In this document: piece after piece, positions 43,926 through 55,010 of the stretch
How the letters are laid out: each line of letters begins with the position of its first letter
Numbering within the stretch: position 1 is the first letter of the stretch
Translations under genes and position numbers: made by a program
The notes under the pieces: model-generated
What the model was told of the DNA's origin: nothing
The model's database searches: none
Seen by the model: only the letters and a program-made list of their open reading frames with translations
From: Emydura subglobosa
Lineage: Eukaryota > Chordata > Testudines > Chelidae
Direction: 5' to 3'
Length of the DNA: 64,000 nt
Assembly: GCA_007922225.1 (NCBI GenBank)
Contig: ML680086.1
Coordinates: 12,376,540 to 12,440,539 of the forward strand

Positions 43926-44225
43926 GGGTGTGTCTACATTTGAGCTGGGAGATGTGATTTCCACCTCACGTAGGTATACCCACTTTAACTCTGCTTGAGC
44001 TAGGGCCTAAAAATACCAGTGTCTCCATATGGGTAGCTGCTTGGGCTAGCAGCCCCAGTATGAACTTGGGGATCAGAGAGGATTGTACATGGGGTGGCTA
44101 GCCTGAGCAGCTGCCTATGCAGTTGCAGACATGCTGTTATTTTGAGGCGCTAGCTCAAGCAAAGATAGCATGTTTGTCCATGGGAGCTGGGAATCACACC
44201 TCCCAGCTCAAATGGAGACCTAGCC
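43926..44225. mobile_element. Complete MITE with 37 bp terminal inverted repeats
   Basis: The left arm (43,926-43,962) contains GTCTACATTTGAGCTGGGAG. The right arm (44,189-44,225) is its reverse complement with about six mismatches, for example CTCCCAGCTCAAATGGAGAC. The element is 300 bp. The interior has GAGCTAGGGCCTAAAAATACC and GTAGCTGCTTGGGCTAGC and its partner GGCTAGCCTGAGCAGCTGC, so the inner parts also pair partly. There is no exact target-site duplication: flanks are TCA and ACA. It shares its right end with the fragment at 4,983-5,088. Confidence 0.75.
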
Positions 44226-45374
44226 ACAGTCTAGCTCTGAGCATTTACACTAGCATAGAATTGGCCAAGGGAACAGGCTGGTGTGTTTCGCTCTCCCAGA
44301 TCCAGGAAGTCTTTGCTTGTTTGCTGATGGTAATCTTGTGTGTGTTGGTTTGGGTTAGTAACTTGTCATCTTTGGTTGAGTCAGGGGAGTGACATGCACA
44401 TAACCCGGGAGGGGCTTGGTGATGGAATTAGAATCCATGGAAAAGAGTTCATGGAAGAGAGGCCAAATGAACGTTTCCCATATGTTCTTCAGTGTCCACA
44501 CTGGTTTTGGACAGTGACTCCTGAGGTGGGTGCCATGTGTAAGTACTCATTAAAGTTAGCTATTCCCAGATGTCATGACCTTGAAGGAAAATACAGTACT
44601 TGTTGTGCAGCTGAGAAACATACGGTGCTGTCTCACTGTGTCCTGGATTTCTATAGTTCTTCATTCAATGGAACATTATATTTCAATCTAGTTTTTTTTT
44701 ATTACTTATATGTGACTTTAAAGAGACCTCTTGACTCTGAAAACTAGGAGTGAGTTATCCGTGAATCCCTAAAAAACAAAGCAAACTCCCCAGGTATTAA
44801 CCATGTCCTAGAATAAGACAGTTGTGTATGAGAGAGAGAAGGGGGTCTGGTAGGGCCCTCCTGCCAGCCCTGGGCCAGCTCAAGGCAATTCAGGGCCCTA
44901 GGCACACAGTGACAGACCCCCATGCCTTCACCTTCCTATGTGGAGTGAGGGAGACAGAGACCCCTTCACTTCCCAGAGGGGCAGGGACAGCAGCATGGGG
45001 CCCCTTTTTTTGTCCCACTGCTTAGGGCAGCAGTATGGAAGGGAGTCCTCTATTCCTCCATCTATACCCTGACTGCTAGGGGACTCCCTGTCTGTCAAAG
45101 GATCTGTTTGGGTGAGTGAGATGTCCACAAAGTCCTCTGCTAAGGTGGTGTTGGCAGGGCCCTTAGCGCAGTGGATCTTGTTAGTAACCCCACTCATAAG
45201 TGACTGGTGGTTAACCCCACACAGAAGTCACAGATCACACCTCTCAGTGCTATTGCTTCAGCCTCTCCTCAGACCCTGGCAGACAAAACTGTATTGGGTG
45301 CACTTAGCTCACGTTTTCAATCTTTTTCTCTTCAACCCTGAGGGCTTAAAAAAATTACTCTTGTCTTAAATGAA
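44226..45374. other. Non-coding stretch with a GC-richer part
   Basis: 44,830-45,270 is richer in GC and T runs (45,004-45,010). I know no family for it. Open frames up to 135 codons (44,340-44,747) end without motifs and are probably chance. Confidence 0.45.
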
Positions 45375-45505
45375 ACCTGAGATTCTGCCAATCAATTTGA
45401 CCCTGAGCATGTGAGCAAAACATACCAGTCAGCATCTAGAAAGAGGATTCTCTATACTGCTTCAGAAAACTGATCCGTCCTTGTGGGAGTGTATTATTTG
45501 TACCC
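45375..45505 (-). mobile_element. CR1-like fragment, minus strand
   Basis: TTTGACCCTGAGCATGTGAG, then CAAAACATACCAGTCAGCATC, then TAGAAAGAGGATTCTCTATAC matches a block I recall as part of a long reverse-oriented CR1 in turtle and bird DNA. It is old and diverged. Confidence 0.45.
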
Positions 45506-45599
45506 TGACCTGATGGCTACCTAAGTGGACACTTACAGCAGGCCTGGTGCTGGACACCGGGTCAAGTGAGGCTGCCTATAGGGAGCTGGAAGGTGGCCA

Positions 45600-45887
45600 C
45601 TTTCACTCAGGCGCCTCACTGGTGGCGAGTTCCCGGGACTTGGCCGCCATCCACTAGATAGTAGAAAGTATTCAAGGTCGTAAACAAGATAGTTGTGTGA
45701 GCTAAGATGCTACCAGTAATATGTAAGCTGTTCCCGTGTGAAGTAGGTGAAATCATATAATAGCCAATCAGAAATTGTGTGACCATTGTATGCAAAGATG
45801 ATAAAAGGGTATATAAGCTGGAGAACAAGATGGAATAAACGATTCTGCTTGCAATCATATTGGTTGTTGTGCTTTATCCGTCCCGCA
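45600..45887 (+). mobile_element. LTR-like unit, probably a solo LTR of an old endogenous retrovirus
   Basis: The order of signals fits a retroviral LTR: a CCAAT box (45,763-45,767, TAGCCAATCAG), a TATA box (45,810-45,817, TATATAAG), an AATAAA signal 17 bp further on (45,834-45,839), then TTGCAATCATATTGG and an end in CA at 45,886-45,887. A polyadenylation signal placed this close to the TATA box is known from alpharetrovirus-type LTRs. The 5' end is uncertain; 45,600 is an estimate near the first promoter-rich sequence. No gag, pol or env remains next to it. Confidence 0.5.
45764..45839 (+). promoter_or_regulatory. CCAAT, TATA and AATAAA of the LTR-like unit
   Basis: CCAATC at 45,764-45,769, TATATAAG at 45,810-45,817 and AATAAA at 45,834-45,839 lie on one strand at promoter-like spacing. 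Whether they are still active cannot be seen from the sequence. Confidence 0.5.
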
Positions 45888-45950
45888 TCCTCTGCCATCA
45901 GCAGTGGAATCCTCCCTCGTCCTCTGCTATCAGCATTGGAACCCAACACG
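45888..45950. repeat. Two 31-32 bp tandem units after the LTR-like end
   Basis: Unit one (45,888-45,919) starts TCCTCTGCCATCAGCAGTGG and unit two (45,920-45,950) starts TCCTCTGCTATCAGCATTGG. They differ mainly in their 3' parts. They may belong to the leader after the LTR or to the flank. Confidence 0.65.
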
Positions 45951-45974
45951 TCCTGTCCTGTGTCCCATGTCATG

Positions 45975-46140
45975 CTGTGACCAATCTCTGATGCTTCAGA
46001 GGAAGGTGAAGAAACTCTCAAGATTACATCTAACCAATTGTGCATTGGGGGGGAAAATTCCTTCCTGACTTCTTTAGGTGACCATCTGAAGCCATGGAGA
46101 ATGAGATTTGATTATAGTCATGATCTTAATGCAGAGCTGT
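45975..46140 (-). mobile_element. CR1-like fragment, minus strand, second piece
   Basis: ATGCTTCAGAGGAAGGTGAAG, then GGGGGGGAAAATTCCTTCC and TGACTTCTTTAGGTGACC form a block I recall from reverse-oriented CR1 copies in turtles and birds. In the usual order this block precedes the one at 45,375-45,505, so the two pieces are separate copies or a rearranged one. Confidence 0.45.
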
Positions 46141-46460
46141 AAGCATTATGTAAGCAAGTATAATTGCTTGATTTGAGGAGCTGGGAGCCTAAGCACAGGC
46201 CTGTGGTGCATATGCCTTAATCTGTTCCTGTCTTCAGCGTTTGAACTAGCTCTCTGCTTGATCCAAAATAGGTTTAGTTTATTAACGTTCAGTGCCTGCT
46301 GTACGCGCCGTCCTCTTCATACAATTTCCAAGGGAGTTGTGGGAGATTGCAAAACTCTTTTGCTGCTGGGTTATTGGTGATGGCTGTGGGGTGTGTGAAT
46401 TAATGATGGGAGGGATTATTTTCATAGCTGTGTGTGCTCTCCCTTTACCCTGTTATTTGT
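46141..46460. other. Non-coding gap
   Basis: Ordinary sequence, nothing recognised. Confidence 0.55.
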
Positions 46461-46595
46461 CTATCTTGTCTTTTTTTTAGAGAGTAAGCTCTTCAGGGCA
46501 GGGGCTATCTATTACTCTGTTTGTACAACACCTAGCACAATGGGGCCCAGACTTTGATATGTTCCTAGGTACTCCTGTAATAAATGTGATTAATA
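46461..46595 (+). mobile_element. L2/L3-type LINE or SINE tail
   Basis: AGAGTAAGCTCTTCAGGGCAG, then GGGCTATCTATTACTCTG, TTGTACAACACCTAGCACAAT, GGGGCCCAGACT and a CTCCTGTAATAAATGTGA end. This is the well-known amniote L2-like tail, and it matches the tail expected for the LINE fragment at 8,285-8,790. Confidence 0.8.
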
Positions 46596-46899
46596 ATGCA
46601 TGTATTTATCCAGATGAATAAAGCACACTTGTAACCAGAAATGCTTTGAGAAGCTTCCTGTATCCTGAATCTCTGGGAACAGGCTTCAGAATGGAAAATT
46701 CAGCACTTGGTTACTACAGTACTTATCTTGGTAGGAGCAGCTTCAGAGACTATTTCACCTACTCTTTCCTCCTTGCTTCTTTATGCTGCCATCTTTAGTT
46801 AAAGCATCTACTCATGACTCCAATCAAGCGAGCACCCAAATTCCTAGAGGAATCATTTTGTAGCAGTGTGAGCCTAATTGTTTCTAGATTGAATATTTT
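46596..46899. other. Non-coding gap
   Basis: Nothing recognised. Confidence 0.55.
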
Positions 46900-47200
46900 C
46901 ATGGGATATCCATTTCAGAGTTCCTGGAATTAGCATGCTCACTGAAGGATTGAAGATGCTTATCGGGCCCGACAGTTTTAGTGTCAGCGGGATCCTCGAC
47001 AGCTCTGCAAAACTATGTGGGCCGGTGACAATATTTATTTATGCAGAATGGAGACATATGGGCAGAATCATCCGCTCCCTTTGCTCAGTAATTAAAACAT
47101 CTGCGAGCACAAAAGGGTTGTCTGAAGAAAAACCTCTGTGCTAAATAATAAAGTGCCTTTACATAATTGCTGGGACTCTCTTTTGCAATAACGGCGGTGT
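46900..47200. other. Non-repetitive CpG-containing stretch, candidate regulatory DNA
   Basis: No transposon signature. Several CpG sites lie close together (TTATCGGGCCCGACAG, GTCAGCGGGATCCTCGACAG, GGGCCGGTGACAATATTT), and the AT-rich parts hold CAGTAATTAAAACATC and ACAATATTTATTTATGC. This mix resembles conserved developmental enhancers but is not proof. No exon is seen. Confidence 0.25.
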
Positions 47201-47210
47201 CCCTGGAGGA

Positions 47211-47244
47211 CCCCCCCCCCCCCCCCCCACACACACCTCTAATA
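47211..47244. repeat. C18 run followed by a short CA repeat
   Basis: An uninterrupted run of 18 C (47,211-47,228) continues into ACACACAC. Length is likely to vary between individuals and to cause sequencing error. Confidence 0.85.
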
Positions 47245-47816
47245 TTTGCTGAATGTGTAACAGCCAATCTGAGTGCAACAGGACTGAGGTGAGGGCTCAG
47301 ACTTTTTGTTAATGCAATATATTTTTCCTAAAGAGTGGATTTGATTCTTCCTGAGAATAATGGGAAAAGAGTAATCTCTTACAGACTACAGTTATATTGA
47401 TGGTTTGCTCCTTCTTTTAGGGTGGAGGGATCTACTGTACATGTCATACAGCTTTTTCACCGATAGCTTTGAGGGTCAAATTCAGACCAGGTCAGTAATG
47501 ATGAAAGCTGTTACTATGCGCTGGATGTTCAGTGGCTTGTGCAAAGTATTCTAGTAGTTCTGCACAACTTCCTTGAGGTTAGATGGCCACATCACCAAAA
47601 GTATTAATTTGCTATCTCCTTCGTGGCCATTGCAGTATATACATAGCTAGATAACCACTGCATCCTCAGCCCCCATCTTATCAATTCCCTAAATGAAGGC
47701 CCTTACTTATGGTATATTGCACCTTTAAATCTCTGAACTCTGTCTGAAGAGACAAGCAGCCATTTTCAGAGGTAGTTATACAAGTCTGCTATGCAAGAGA
47801 GACATCCATTGCAGAG
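47245..47816. other. Non-coding gap
   Basis: No named repeat or gene. Confidence 0.55.
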
Positions 47817-47945
47817 CTGGGCAAATAACTGAGTTTTTAGGTTGGCCAGCAAACCAAAAAAAAATTAGGAAAAATATATTTTTTTTTGTTCAGAATCTAT
47901 CAGCAAATTGGGAAAGTCTGGTTTGGGTCGGCAAATTGTGTCCAT
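47817..47945. repeat. AT-rich fold-back repeat, copy 4
   Basis: GAGCTGGGCAAATAACTGAG starts as the other copies do, then TTGGCCAGCAAACCAAAAAAA, GAAAAATATATTTTTTTTTG, and CAAATTGGGAAAGTCTGG. It is followed directly by the tRNA-like cluster, so both may be parts of one element. Confidence 0.45.
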
Positions 47946-47949
47946 TTGT

Positions 47950-48290
47950 CTGGCCCCCTTTTTAGCCTCTAGTCCACTGGTTAGGTCACTTTTCTAAGAT
48001 GTGTGAGAGACAGGTTTGAATCTAGAGCAGGGGCTTGAAAACAGATCTCTGTCCTCCCTGATGCTCATCCTAACCACCATGCTATAGGCTAATGTGGGGT
48101 GGATTCTCTCCTATTGAATCTCTTCCTCTTTATATAAATACTTAAATATTAATTGGGCCAAGGACAGTGATTGTGACTCTCTAGCTTGGTGATTAAGGCA
48201 CTTACTAGGGAGATTTGAATTCTCATCTCCTATCTTCTCTCTAATTCAGAGGAGGAATTTCAATTCCCATCTCAGTCTCAGCACAGAACC
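47950..48290. mobile_element. Cluster of tRNA-like SINE sequences
   Basis: Three tRNA-like pieces lie within 340 bp. A plus-strand one has an A box TCCACTGGTTAGGTCAC (47,972-47,988) and B box GGTTTGAATCT (48,013-48,023). A minus-strand one has CCTAACCACCATGCTATAGG (48,069-48,088). A second plus-strand one has CTTGGTGATTAAGGCAC (48,185-48,201) and GATTTGAATTCT (48,212-48,223). Spacing of boxes fits polymerase III promoters, but acceptor stems do not pair, so these are not working tRNAs. The alternating orientation suggests a repeat built from copies of one SINE head. Confidence 0.6.
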
Positions 48291-49699
48291 TGACTGACTG
48301 GTACTTACTGGCCTTAAAATCTGCCATCCTATGAATCAGGAGTGAGGCATATAAATGGGATTCACGGGGGGATCTCACATTCTTGCTACCTATGCTTCTG
48401 CTCCTGTTACTCTTTTTGTGGATAAATTGAGGGTTTCAATCAACCACAAGCGCTTAATTTAGCACTTTTAACAAATCCTAAATTCACTAAAATAATAGTA
48501 ATAAAAGATTTTTAGCCTAGAAAGGACTCACCACAGCAGAGTTTCAGTCAAATATGTTTATATTACAAACAATGGAAGTCTTAGCTTTGTCTAGCTCAAA
48601 GATTCAATTAAGACCAATTCAGTTGTAGGTGTAGTTCCTAATTAAAGGATCTGACATCCACACAGACATAGACACTTATGCTTGATAGAACCTATCCTTA
48701 ACAGCAAAACAATGGTGTCTGACAACAGGGAAAACATGAATACTTGCCATGTGAGCATTCTATTAACTGCGCTAATAGTTTACGTTTCGGTAGGTGTCTT
48801 TTTGCAAACTGGGGAAGAATCTGTTCAGTGTATGTGGAAGAGGTCTAACAGCTGGGGAGTTGCCAATTTCAGTGTCAGAGTACCGGATTTCTGTAAGAAG
48901 CCTAATTCTGCAACTCCCATTTGGGTCTGATTCTCAATTACACTAAAGTCCCTTGGCACCACTTGCACAGTGTAAAGGACTTCAGAGTAGGTGCCAATGT
49001 AATGATGCTTGAGTAGAGTCCTGTGCGGGACTATTCTTTAATCCTGCTCCCACCCGTTCACACTGCTATATAGCAGGTCCTGTGGGACCTATGGGATCAC
49101 AGTCCCACAGCAGGGCTCTAAATTAGTCCTGTTCAGGGCTCTACTTCCAAGCCCATTTTGCCTAATGGGAGTTGCATCCAGATGGAAGGCCCTGCTCCTG
49201 CAAGCTGCTGAGAGCCTTTCAATGCTCCTTGCCCTAAGGGGACTTTAGTATCATCAGCAACCTAAATGAGGCCAGAACTGGTCCTTTGTCTTATCTGTAG
49301 CTCATACTTCAAGAGGCCACAGGCTCAGGATTACCTCTTCTCATCCCAACCAACACTTCACCCCTTCTCTCTCATCTGCCTCCATTTTTTTCTAGCCTTC
49401 CAACCAGTCCAGAAACCACCCAGTCTCCAATCAGTTCCAATTTCATTACCCAATGTTATCTCTGCCTCACAGTCTGGTACAAACCAGTACTATCCAAAAT
49501 CTCCAAGGGCCACATTCACTGCTTGCATACGTAGATGAAGCTTCTGGCTTTGGAGTTTTTCCTACTTCCCACCAGCCGTGAATTTGGCCCTTTGGCCTCA
49601 GGAACCTACACTCTTCTAATTTCAGGGTTAGGTCATTATGACCATGGTCACTGGAGGGGCTGTGCTGAGAATGCTTAATCAGGAAAAACTGCAAAGAAT
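48291..49699. other. Non-coding stretch with one palindromic half
   Basis: At 48,925-48,990 TCTGATTCTCAATTACACTAA and GGACTTCAGAGTAGG look like part of the CCAGATTC fold-back family. Nothing else recognised; no gene. Confidence 0.45.
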
Positions 49700-50900
49700 A
49701 GGGCAAAAAACCCCTCAAACTGGTGGTTTATTCTATAATTAGAATTCAACAAGCCAATAATAAAACAGCTTCTGTGATACCTTACTGGTTATTAATAATG
49801 ACAAAATACAGTTCCCCTTAAGCAATCCAGACTTTTGCTCCCATCCAGACAGCCAAGTTTATATAGTGAGGATTACTTAAAATCTTATTTACCATATATA
49901 AAATTCTACCAGTCCCAAGGGAACAGACACATTACCCACCAGGTTAGTGAATAGTTCAGATCTTATCCAAATACACACTTATAGTGAATTCTTATTAACT
50001 AATCTAAGATTTATTAAAATAGAAAAGAGAGTTTCTGTGGTTAAAAGATCATTATACATACAAATATGAATAAAGTTCTTAGGCTAGTTTGGTAGCAGAG
50101 ATGGGGAGGCGTTTGATGTGTAAAAGTCCTTCTAGAATCAGTTCCATGGATTATAGTCCAATAGGCAGTCCGTGTGCAGCACTTGTTCAAACCCTTCCAT
50201 GAGAATGTGTAGGGCATGTCCTGAGTCAACCTGGAGACCTCAGTCCTTAAAGGCTTAAAACTTTCCCTGACAAAATTTAAGCAGATCTGAGATAAAACAG
50301 GATCAGGCCTGAAGCTTCTTTTATAGTTCGTTAGCCAGCTGATAGCCTCTTGACAGCAGACATCACAGCAAGGGCCTTCCCAGATGAAGAATAGGCAGTG
50401 TATATTGTTGCTTTGAAGCTAAACTTCCATTCCCTATGAATACACAGGTAAACTAGTGGTATTAATTAACATACAACAATTAGCCATTCAAACTATCAAG
50501 GCATTCCATTACGGCATAGACAATTTAAACTGAAGACAATGTAAATAATATTATTTCCTGCAATATCTTACATCTTTTGATCTTTAGGTTAACTGAATCA
50601 TTTGCATGCATAATATAATATAATTAAGACATGAAAGGAAATTAGCATCCACAAACTAATCTGGTTACATTGTTAACTTCTAACAAGATATAGGTAAACA
50701 CAGACAAATACAATTAGTATCTATTCTTAATCCTCTAACAATACAGACCTATATTTTGAGAAATCTAGTTCATTTAACATGGCTTTGCTAATTATCTACA
50801 AGGAATGGCCCTGTTTAGCGTTTCAAGACTTTTCTAATATATCCTTAAAGGTTGATATTTGGTTCATTCTCAGCCTGCTGGTTGCTTAACCCTCACTGGC
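49700..50900. repeat. Possible LTR-type interspersed repeat, unclassified
   Basis: I recall this order from turtle DNA: GATTTATTAAAATAGAAAAGA, then GTGGTTAAAAGATCATTATAC, ATACAAATATGAATAAAG, GTTCTTAGGCTAGTTTGGTAG, and CTAGAATCAGTTCCATGG. It is long, AT-rich and without protein remnants. The limits are a guess, and the class (LTR retrotransposon) rests on memory and not on visible LTR signals. Confidence 0.3.
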
Positions 50901-53900
50901 TGAATGTCATATCCAAAATGAGGCTTAGCATATTCTAGTCCTGCTTATCCATGAATGAACAGAAGAGCTCAGATTCAGAGAGAGCCCCTGCTGACAAACA
51001 AAAGCCAAATCCGAGTAAATGAGTCTAACCCAAGATGTTATACATTGTTAAGCATTTCCACTCCACTCCTTTAGCAGATTTCATTTAACTCTCATTCCCC
51101 CTCTTCCCTTGTGTTTTGGCTGTCAGTAGAAATAAAAGGTCCCAAAAGCAGGTGACACCTCAGTGAACAAAATACACTTGCATCTATCTAGAAATAGGCA
51201 TTTATTTTTAAAGGAGTAAATAATCACTCAAATCCCTGAGTCCAAGCAAGAAGAGCACTAGTCATAAATAGTGCAACAGACTTGGTGTTAGGTGAGTATC
51301 TACATATTTTTTCCATTTACCACCCTTTTCTCCAGTGGCATTAAAAATCAAATTATTTCTCTCCTCATTTCCACCCCAACACAATAGCTTGCAAAGTGAC
51401 CATCCCTCACCCCTACCCATTTCAGTTGTTTTTTGTGACACCTTGTGCCAGGCCATGTTCCGTGTGCAGGAGACATTAACAGAATATAGCAGTGGCTTTG
51501 CAACATGCTTTGTTCATTTAGAGCAAGGCTAGACAAAGGTGTAAAATATGGTTTCTCTACAGGGGAAAACTCTGGTTCTGTGCCTCTTTTCCCAGACAGT
51601 TCTACATTTGAAAGAGCGCTATTAATAGATCCCGGTGGAGATGTTTATCAGACAGCAAATGGTAGAATGGGGAAACCAACAGAGTCTTATCACAGAAAGC
51701 ATTTGTAGGACTTGTTACTTGAGAAAAAAGCCTGTATTTACACTCCATGGCTGTGTAGCTGGTTAGTGTTAACATTGCTTCTGTGAGCATAGAGGGAATT
51801 GTTGTAAATCTTCCAAGAATGGAGAGCTAGTTTCATCCTCTTTGACACATTGGTTCCTGATAAGAGCTGCTGGGAAAATACTTCAGTTTTCTTGTCAGAC
51901 CAAGTTTTCTGAGCTGCCGGGAGAGACCCTGGACCCACAGAGTCCTGGAGGAGGTGGAGATGGGGCAGGAAAGAGCCCAGATCAGAAGGGAGGAGGGTAT
52001 GGATTGTGGAATGAATGGACATTGGTGACAGCTTTCTGAAATATGGGAAAACATATTTTAGCTGGATTAACTGGAAATCAAATGTTTGTTTGGCAGCACT
52101 AAAAGGGGAAGCTTTTGTTTTAACTTTTTCCATGATTCCCTGCTTCCTGTGCTCTGCTGCTTGCTCTTATCAATGTCTCTGCATGGACTCCTCTCTTTAG
52201 AGGTGAGAATATAGGTTTGAATGTCTGTGTTTGATTCCAGCTGATGTATGTGGATGCTGAAAGCTGTTACTATCAGATGATGTGTGGTCTGTATGAACTC
52301 TCATTCTAATACCTTGTGGACAGGTGTCCACATCACAACTTGGCACTAATTTTACACCCCCATTGGCAATCTCTGCAAAGGGGACACAGATGAAATAGGC
52401 CATGCAGACTGAATTCCCCTTTCATCCATCCAAGCCCGGGTTGAAGGAAGAGGATTGACTTCCTGTGGGCTGTTCATGTGCTAAAGGTTGGGCATGTTCT
52501 TGAATGCCTTGCTGAATTCAGGGCCAAAAAGAACACCCATCCAGTTACAAACAGAAGATGCCACCTCAAGAGATGATGTGGGCATCAAGTAATGCTGGTG
52601 TAATGGGGAAAGGCTATATCACCTTTCCTAAGGTCAGAAAGCAGCAAAAAATATAGGCCAAAGGCGGAAAGAGTGAAAGATGTCAACTTTTTTCATATCA
52701 AAGAATTCCCAAAAAACCCATGCACCTACACTGTCCAGGGACCATATGAGAGATTCAGAACTCCCATTAAATTCTGTCTTTTCTCTTGGTGTCTCAAATA
52801 CTAGCACATGCCATTTGGAAAAAGTCACATTTCTAATGCTCTTTGGCTAATTATTAGCTCTGCCACTGGGCCCCACTGGAGACTTAAAGCAGTCTCCCAT
52901 GCCCCAGAGGACCTATTAAAATATTTTTGTGGTTTCTTTTAGAGTTCCCGTATGTCCAAAATTGTCTCTGAAGATCCCCTGATGCTCACTACAATAAGTC
53001 TGTGGTTGCAGATCAGAATGTATGTGAACAGTATGTGTGTATGTTTATGTGCACTCATGTTCTGAAACTGGAAAGCATGTTTCTCCTATGGGTTTTTTAA
53101 AAGGAAAACAAGATCAAACCCCAGTCCACGCTTACTGAAAAACTTAATAAAATTTTGTTCTCCTGAATTGCAAAGGATGGACCTATTTTCCATGGATTCC
53201 ATGTGATTTGATTGCAGCTAGAGTTTGTTCAGACTCTGAAACACAAGAGTGTAAGGTTAGATGAAATAAAACAGAAGACAGAATTCCCATGAACCCCTGT
53301 GAACTTCAGATTCAGTTTCACAAAAAAAACTTGCACTGAGTCATATTCATCCCTGAACTACACTGACTTTAGTGGAATTAGTGGTTGCTATAAAAGGCAA
53401 TTGGAGTTGTGTGTCTTCAGCAGTTCTGAAAATCATGCACCACTTATTTAGATGCCTCATTAGGATTTCTGCACCTTTGAAAATTTTGACTGGCCTGTTT
53501 CTTCTGTTTTTGAAAACATTAACTGGTTTGAAAGGCATTTCCTATACGTATAATGGGCAATCCCAGGAAAAGGAAAAAAAAGTTGAAAGCAATGTATACA
53601 AGGGATCTGTTTGGCCCAGTGTGTCCATACAACTAGGGCTAGCAGGTCTGTTTTCCATTAACATAAAAATTCACTCTGAAATGTTTCTGTGTAATTCTAG
53701 CAAAGCACCTATTTTATATAGTTTATATACACACAAGTGACACACCCATTGACAAAGGTTTTAAAAATAAATGGATGTAATTTTCCAGGCAGCTGTTTAA
53801 AACTTAGATACATGTCAGAAACTACCCCAGTGACGTCTGCTCAGCTTTCTGCATTTTTCACTACCTACCCCTCACTGAATTAGGAAACCAGCATAAGCAG

Positions 53901-54439
53901 AGATGCCTTCCCTTTACAAATTAAATTGTTTAAGCAAAATGGGAACTGGAATAAAAAGCTTATAAATTACCTATGAAGTTCTGTAAACATCAGATTGCTG
54001 CTTTTTTTGATTTAATTGCTGCTTTAAATGTTTAATTCGGAGACTTTCACAGCAGACGCTGTAGAGGATACTGATGGAGCTGCTGCGACACAGCTTCCTG
54101 TCTGTCAAATGGATAGCGCTCCCAGAAATAATAACCCAGATTCCCCAAAAGAAATCTGTCAAGTTGATGCTGAGCTGGTCTGGCATCTGAGAAGTATCTC
54201 AGGATGACAATATTAACCCCCAAATGCCTTGCAATACACAGTGCATGACATTTGAAGGGCGGGACAGACATATAGCCATGTGAATATAAATACTGCCAAC
54301 TTCAGGCTGGGTATGGAGTCTTATGGCACAAAAAGACTTTGTCAGACTGGCTAAAGGCTAAAGTTAATTCTGGATGTCCTTTTTTTCCCCAAAAGTATTA
54401 GCCACAAAAATACATTCTAGAGTATTTCATAGAGGATAT
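50901..54439. other. Non-coding stretch, mostly unrecognised
   Basis: About 3.5 kb with no exon. 53,335-53,385 (CTGAACTACACTGACTTTAG, TGGAATTAG) is a half of the recurring palindromic motif. Open frames up to 131 codons (51,738-52,133, minus) have no motif and no splice context. Confidence 0.5.
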
Positions 54440-54795
54440 AGACTGTGTAGCATCCTTTAGGGCCCAGTCTTATGAGGTACTGAGCATCTCTTGCAAGTGG
54501 CTGTGTACCTTCTCACCACTGGGAGTTAACAGTACGTAGCATTTCGCAGAGGCAGTCAACACCATGCAGGATTGGGTCCTTTGGTGGTTGAATGGTTCCA
54601 TAGGGAAATATTCGATATTCAAGGACTTCATAATAGTGAAGTGACATTAATCACTCCTGTTAGAATCCCTATGCTACCCATTGCTACCTTGATACCACTA
54701 ATATGACTCAAAAGCCAGATCTTCAGCTCATGTAAACTGGCATATTTTTATTGAAGTCAGTGGAACTAGTCTACTCTAAGCCAGATAGAAATATG
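54440..54795. repeat. Fold-back repeats of two families
   Basis: 54,470-54,585 contains GAGGTACTGAGCATCTCTTG and CATGCAGGATTGGGTCC, a short unit common in turtle DNA. 54,710-54,795 contains AGCCAGATCTTCAGCTCATG, TTATTGAAGTCAGTGGAAC and TCTAAGCCAGATAG, a member of the CCAGATTC fold-back family. Confidence 0.45.
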
Positions 54796-54802
54796 TAACA
54801 AA

Positions 54803-55010
54803 GGCCAGGTCTAAGCTAGGAGTGCTTTGCTGTTATAGATATATTGGTACTGTATTGGCACAGTGCGCCTATCATGGACAAAGCTGGTACGGGCAAAACT
54901 GTTCTGTTCCAGTGCCCCAACTTTCCCCTGCCACTTCTGAGCAAAAGGAGCAGTCTTGATGGTATAACAACACCTATGTGAGGCATAGCATTCCTGCCAT
55001 GGAACATCTG
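54803..55010. mobile_element. MITE-like fragment
   Basis: Starts GGCCAGGTCTAAGCTAGGAG with a GTCTA word like the other MITE termini, then TGCTTTGCTGTTATAGATAT and GGTACTGTATTGGCACAGTG. The right part (CACCTATGTGAGGCATAGC) has no clear inverted match. Diverged. Confidence 0.4.

Noticed and set aside
45600..46060. A full endogenous retrovirus
   Set aside because: No gag, pol or env remnant and no second LTR were found; only a single LTR-like unit is visible.
47950..48290. CRISPR-like array of regularly spaced repeats
   Set aside because: The repeats alternate orientation and are tRNA-like SINE heads; no short direct repeats with unique spacers occur anywhere in the window.
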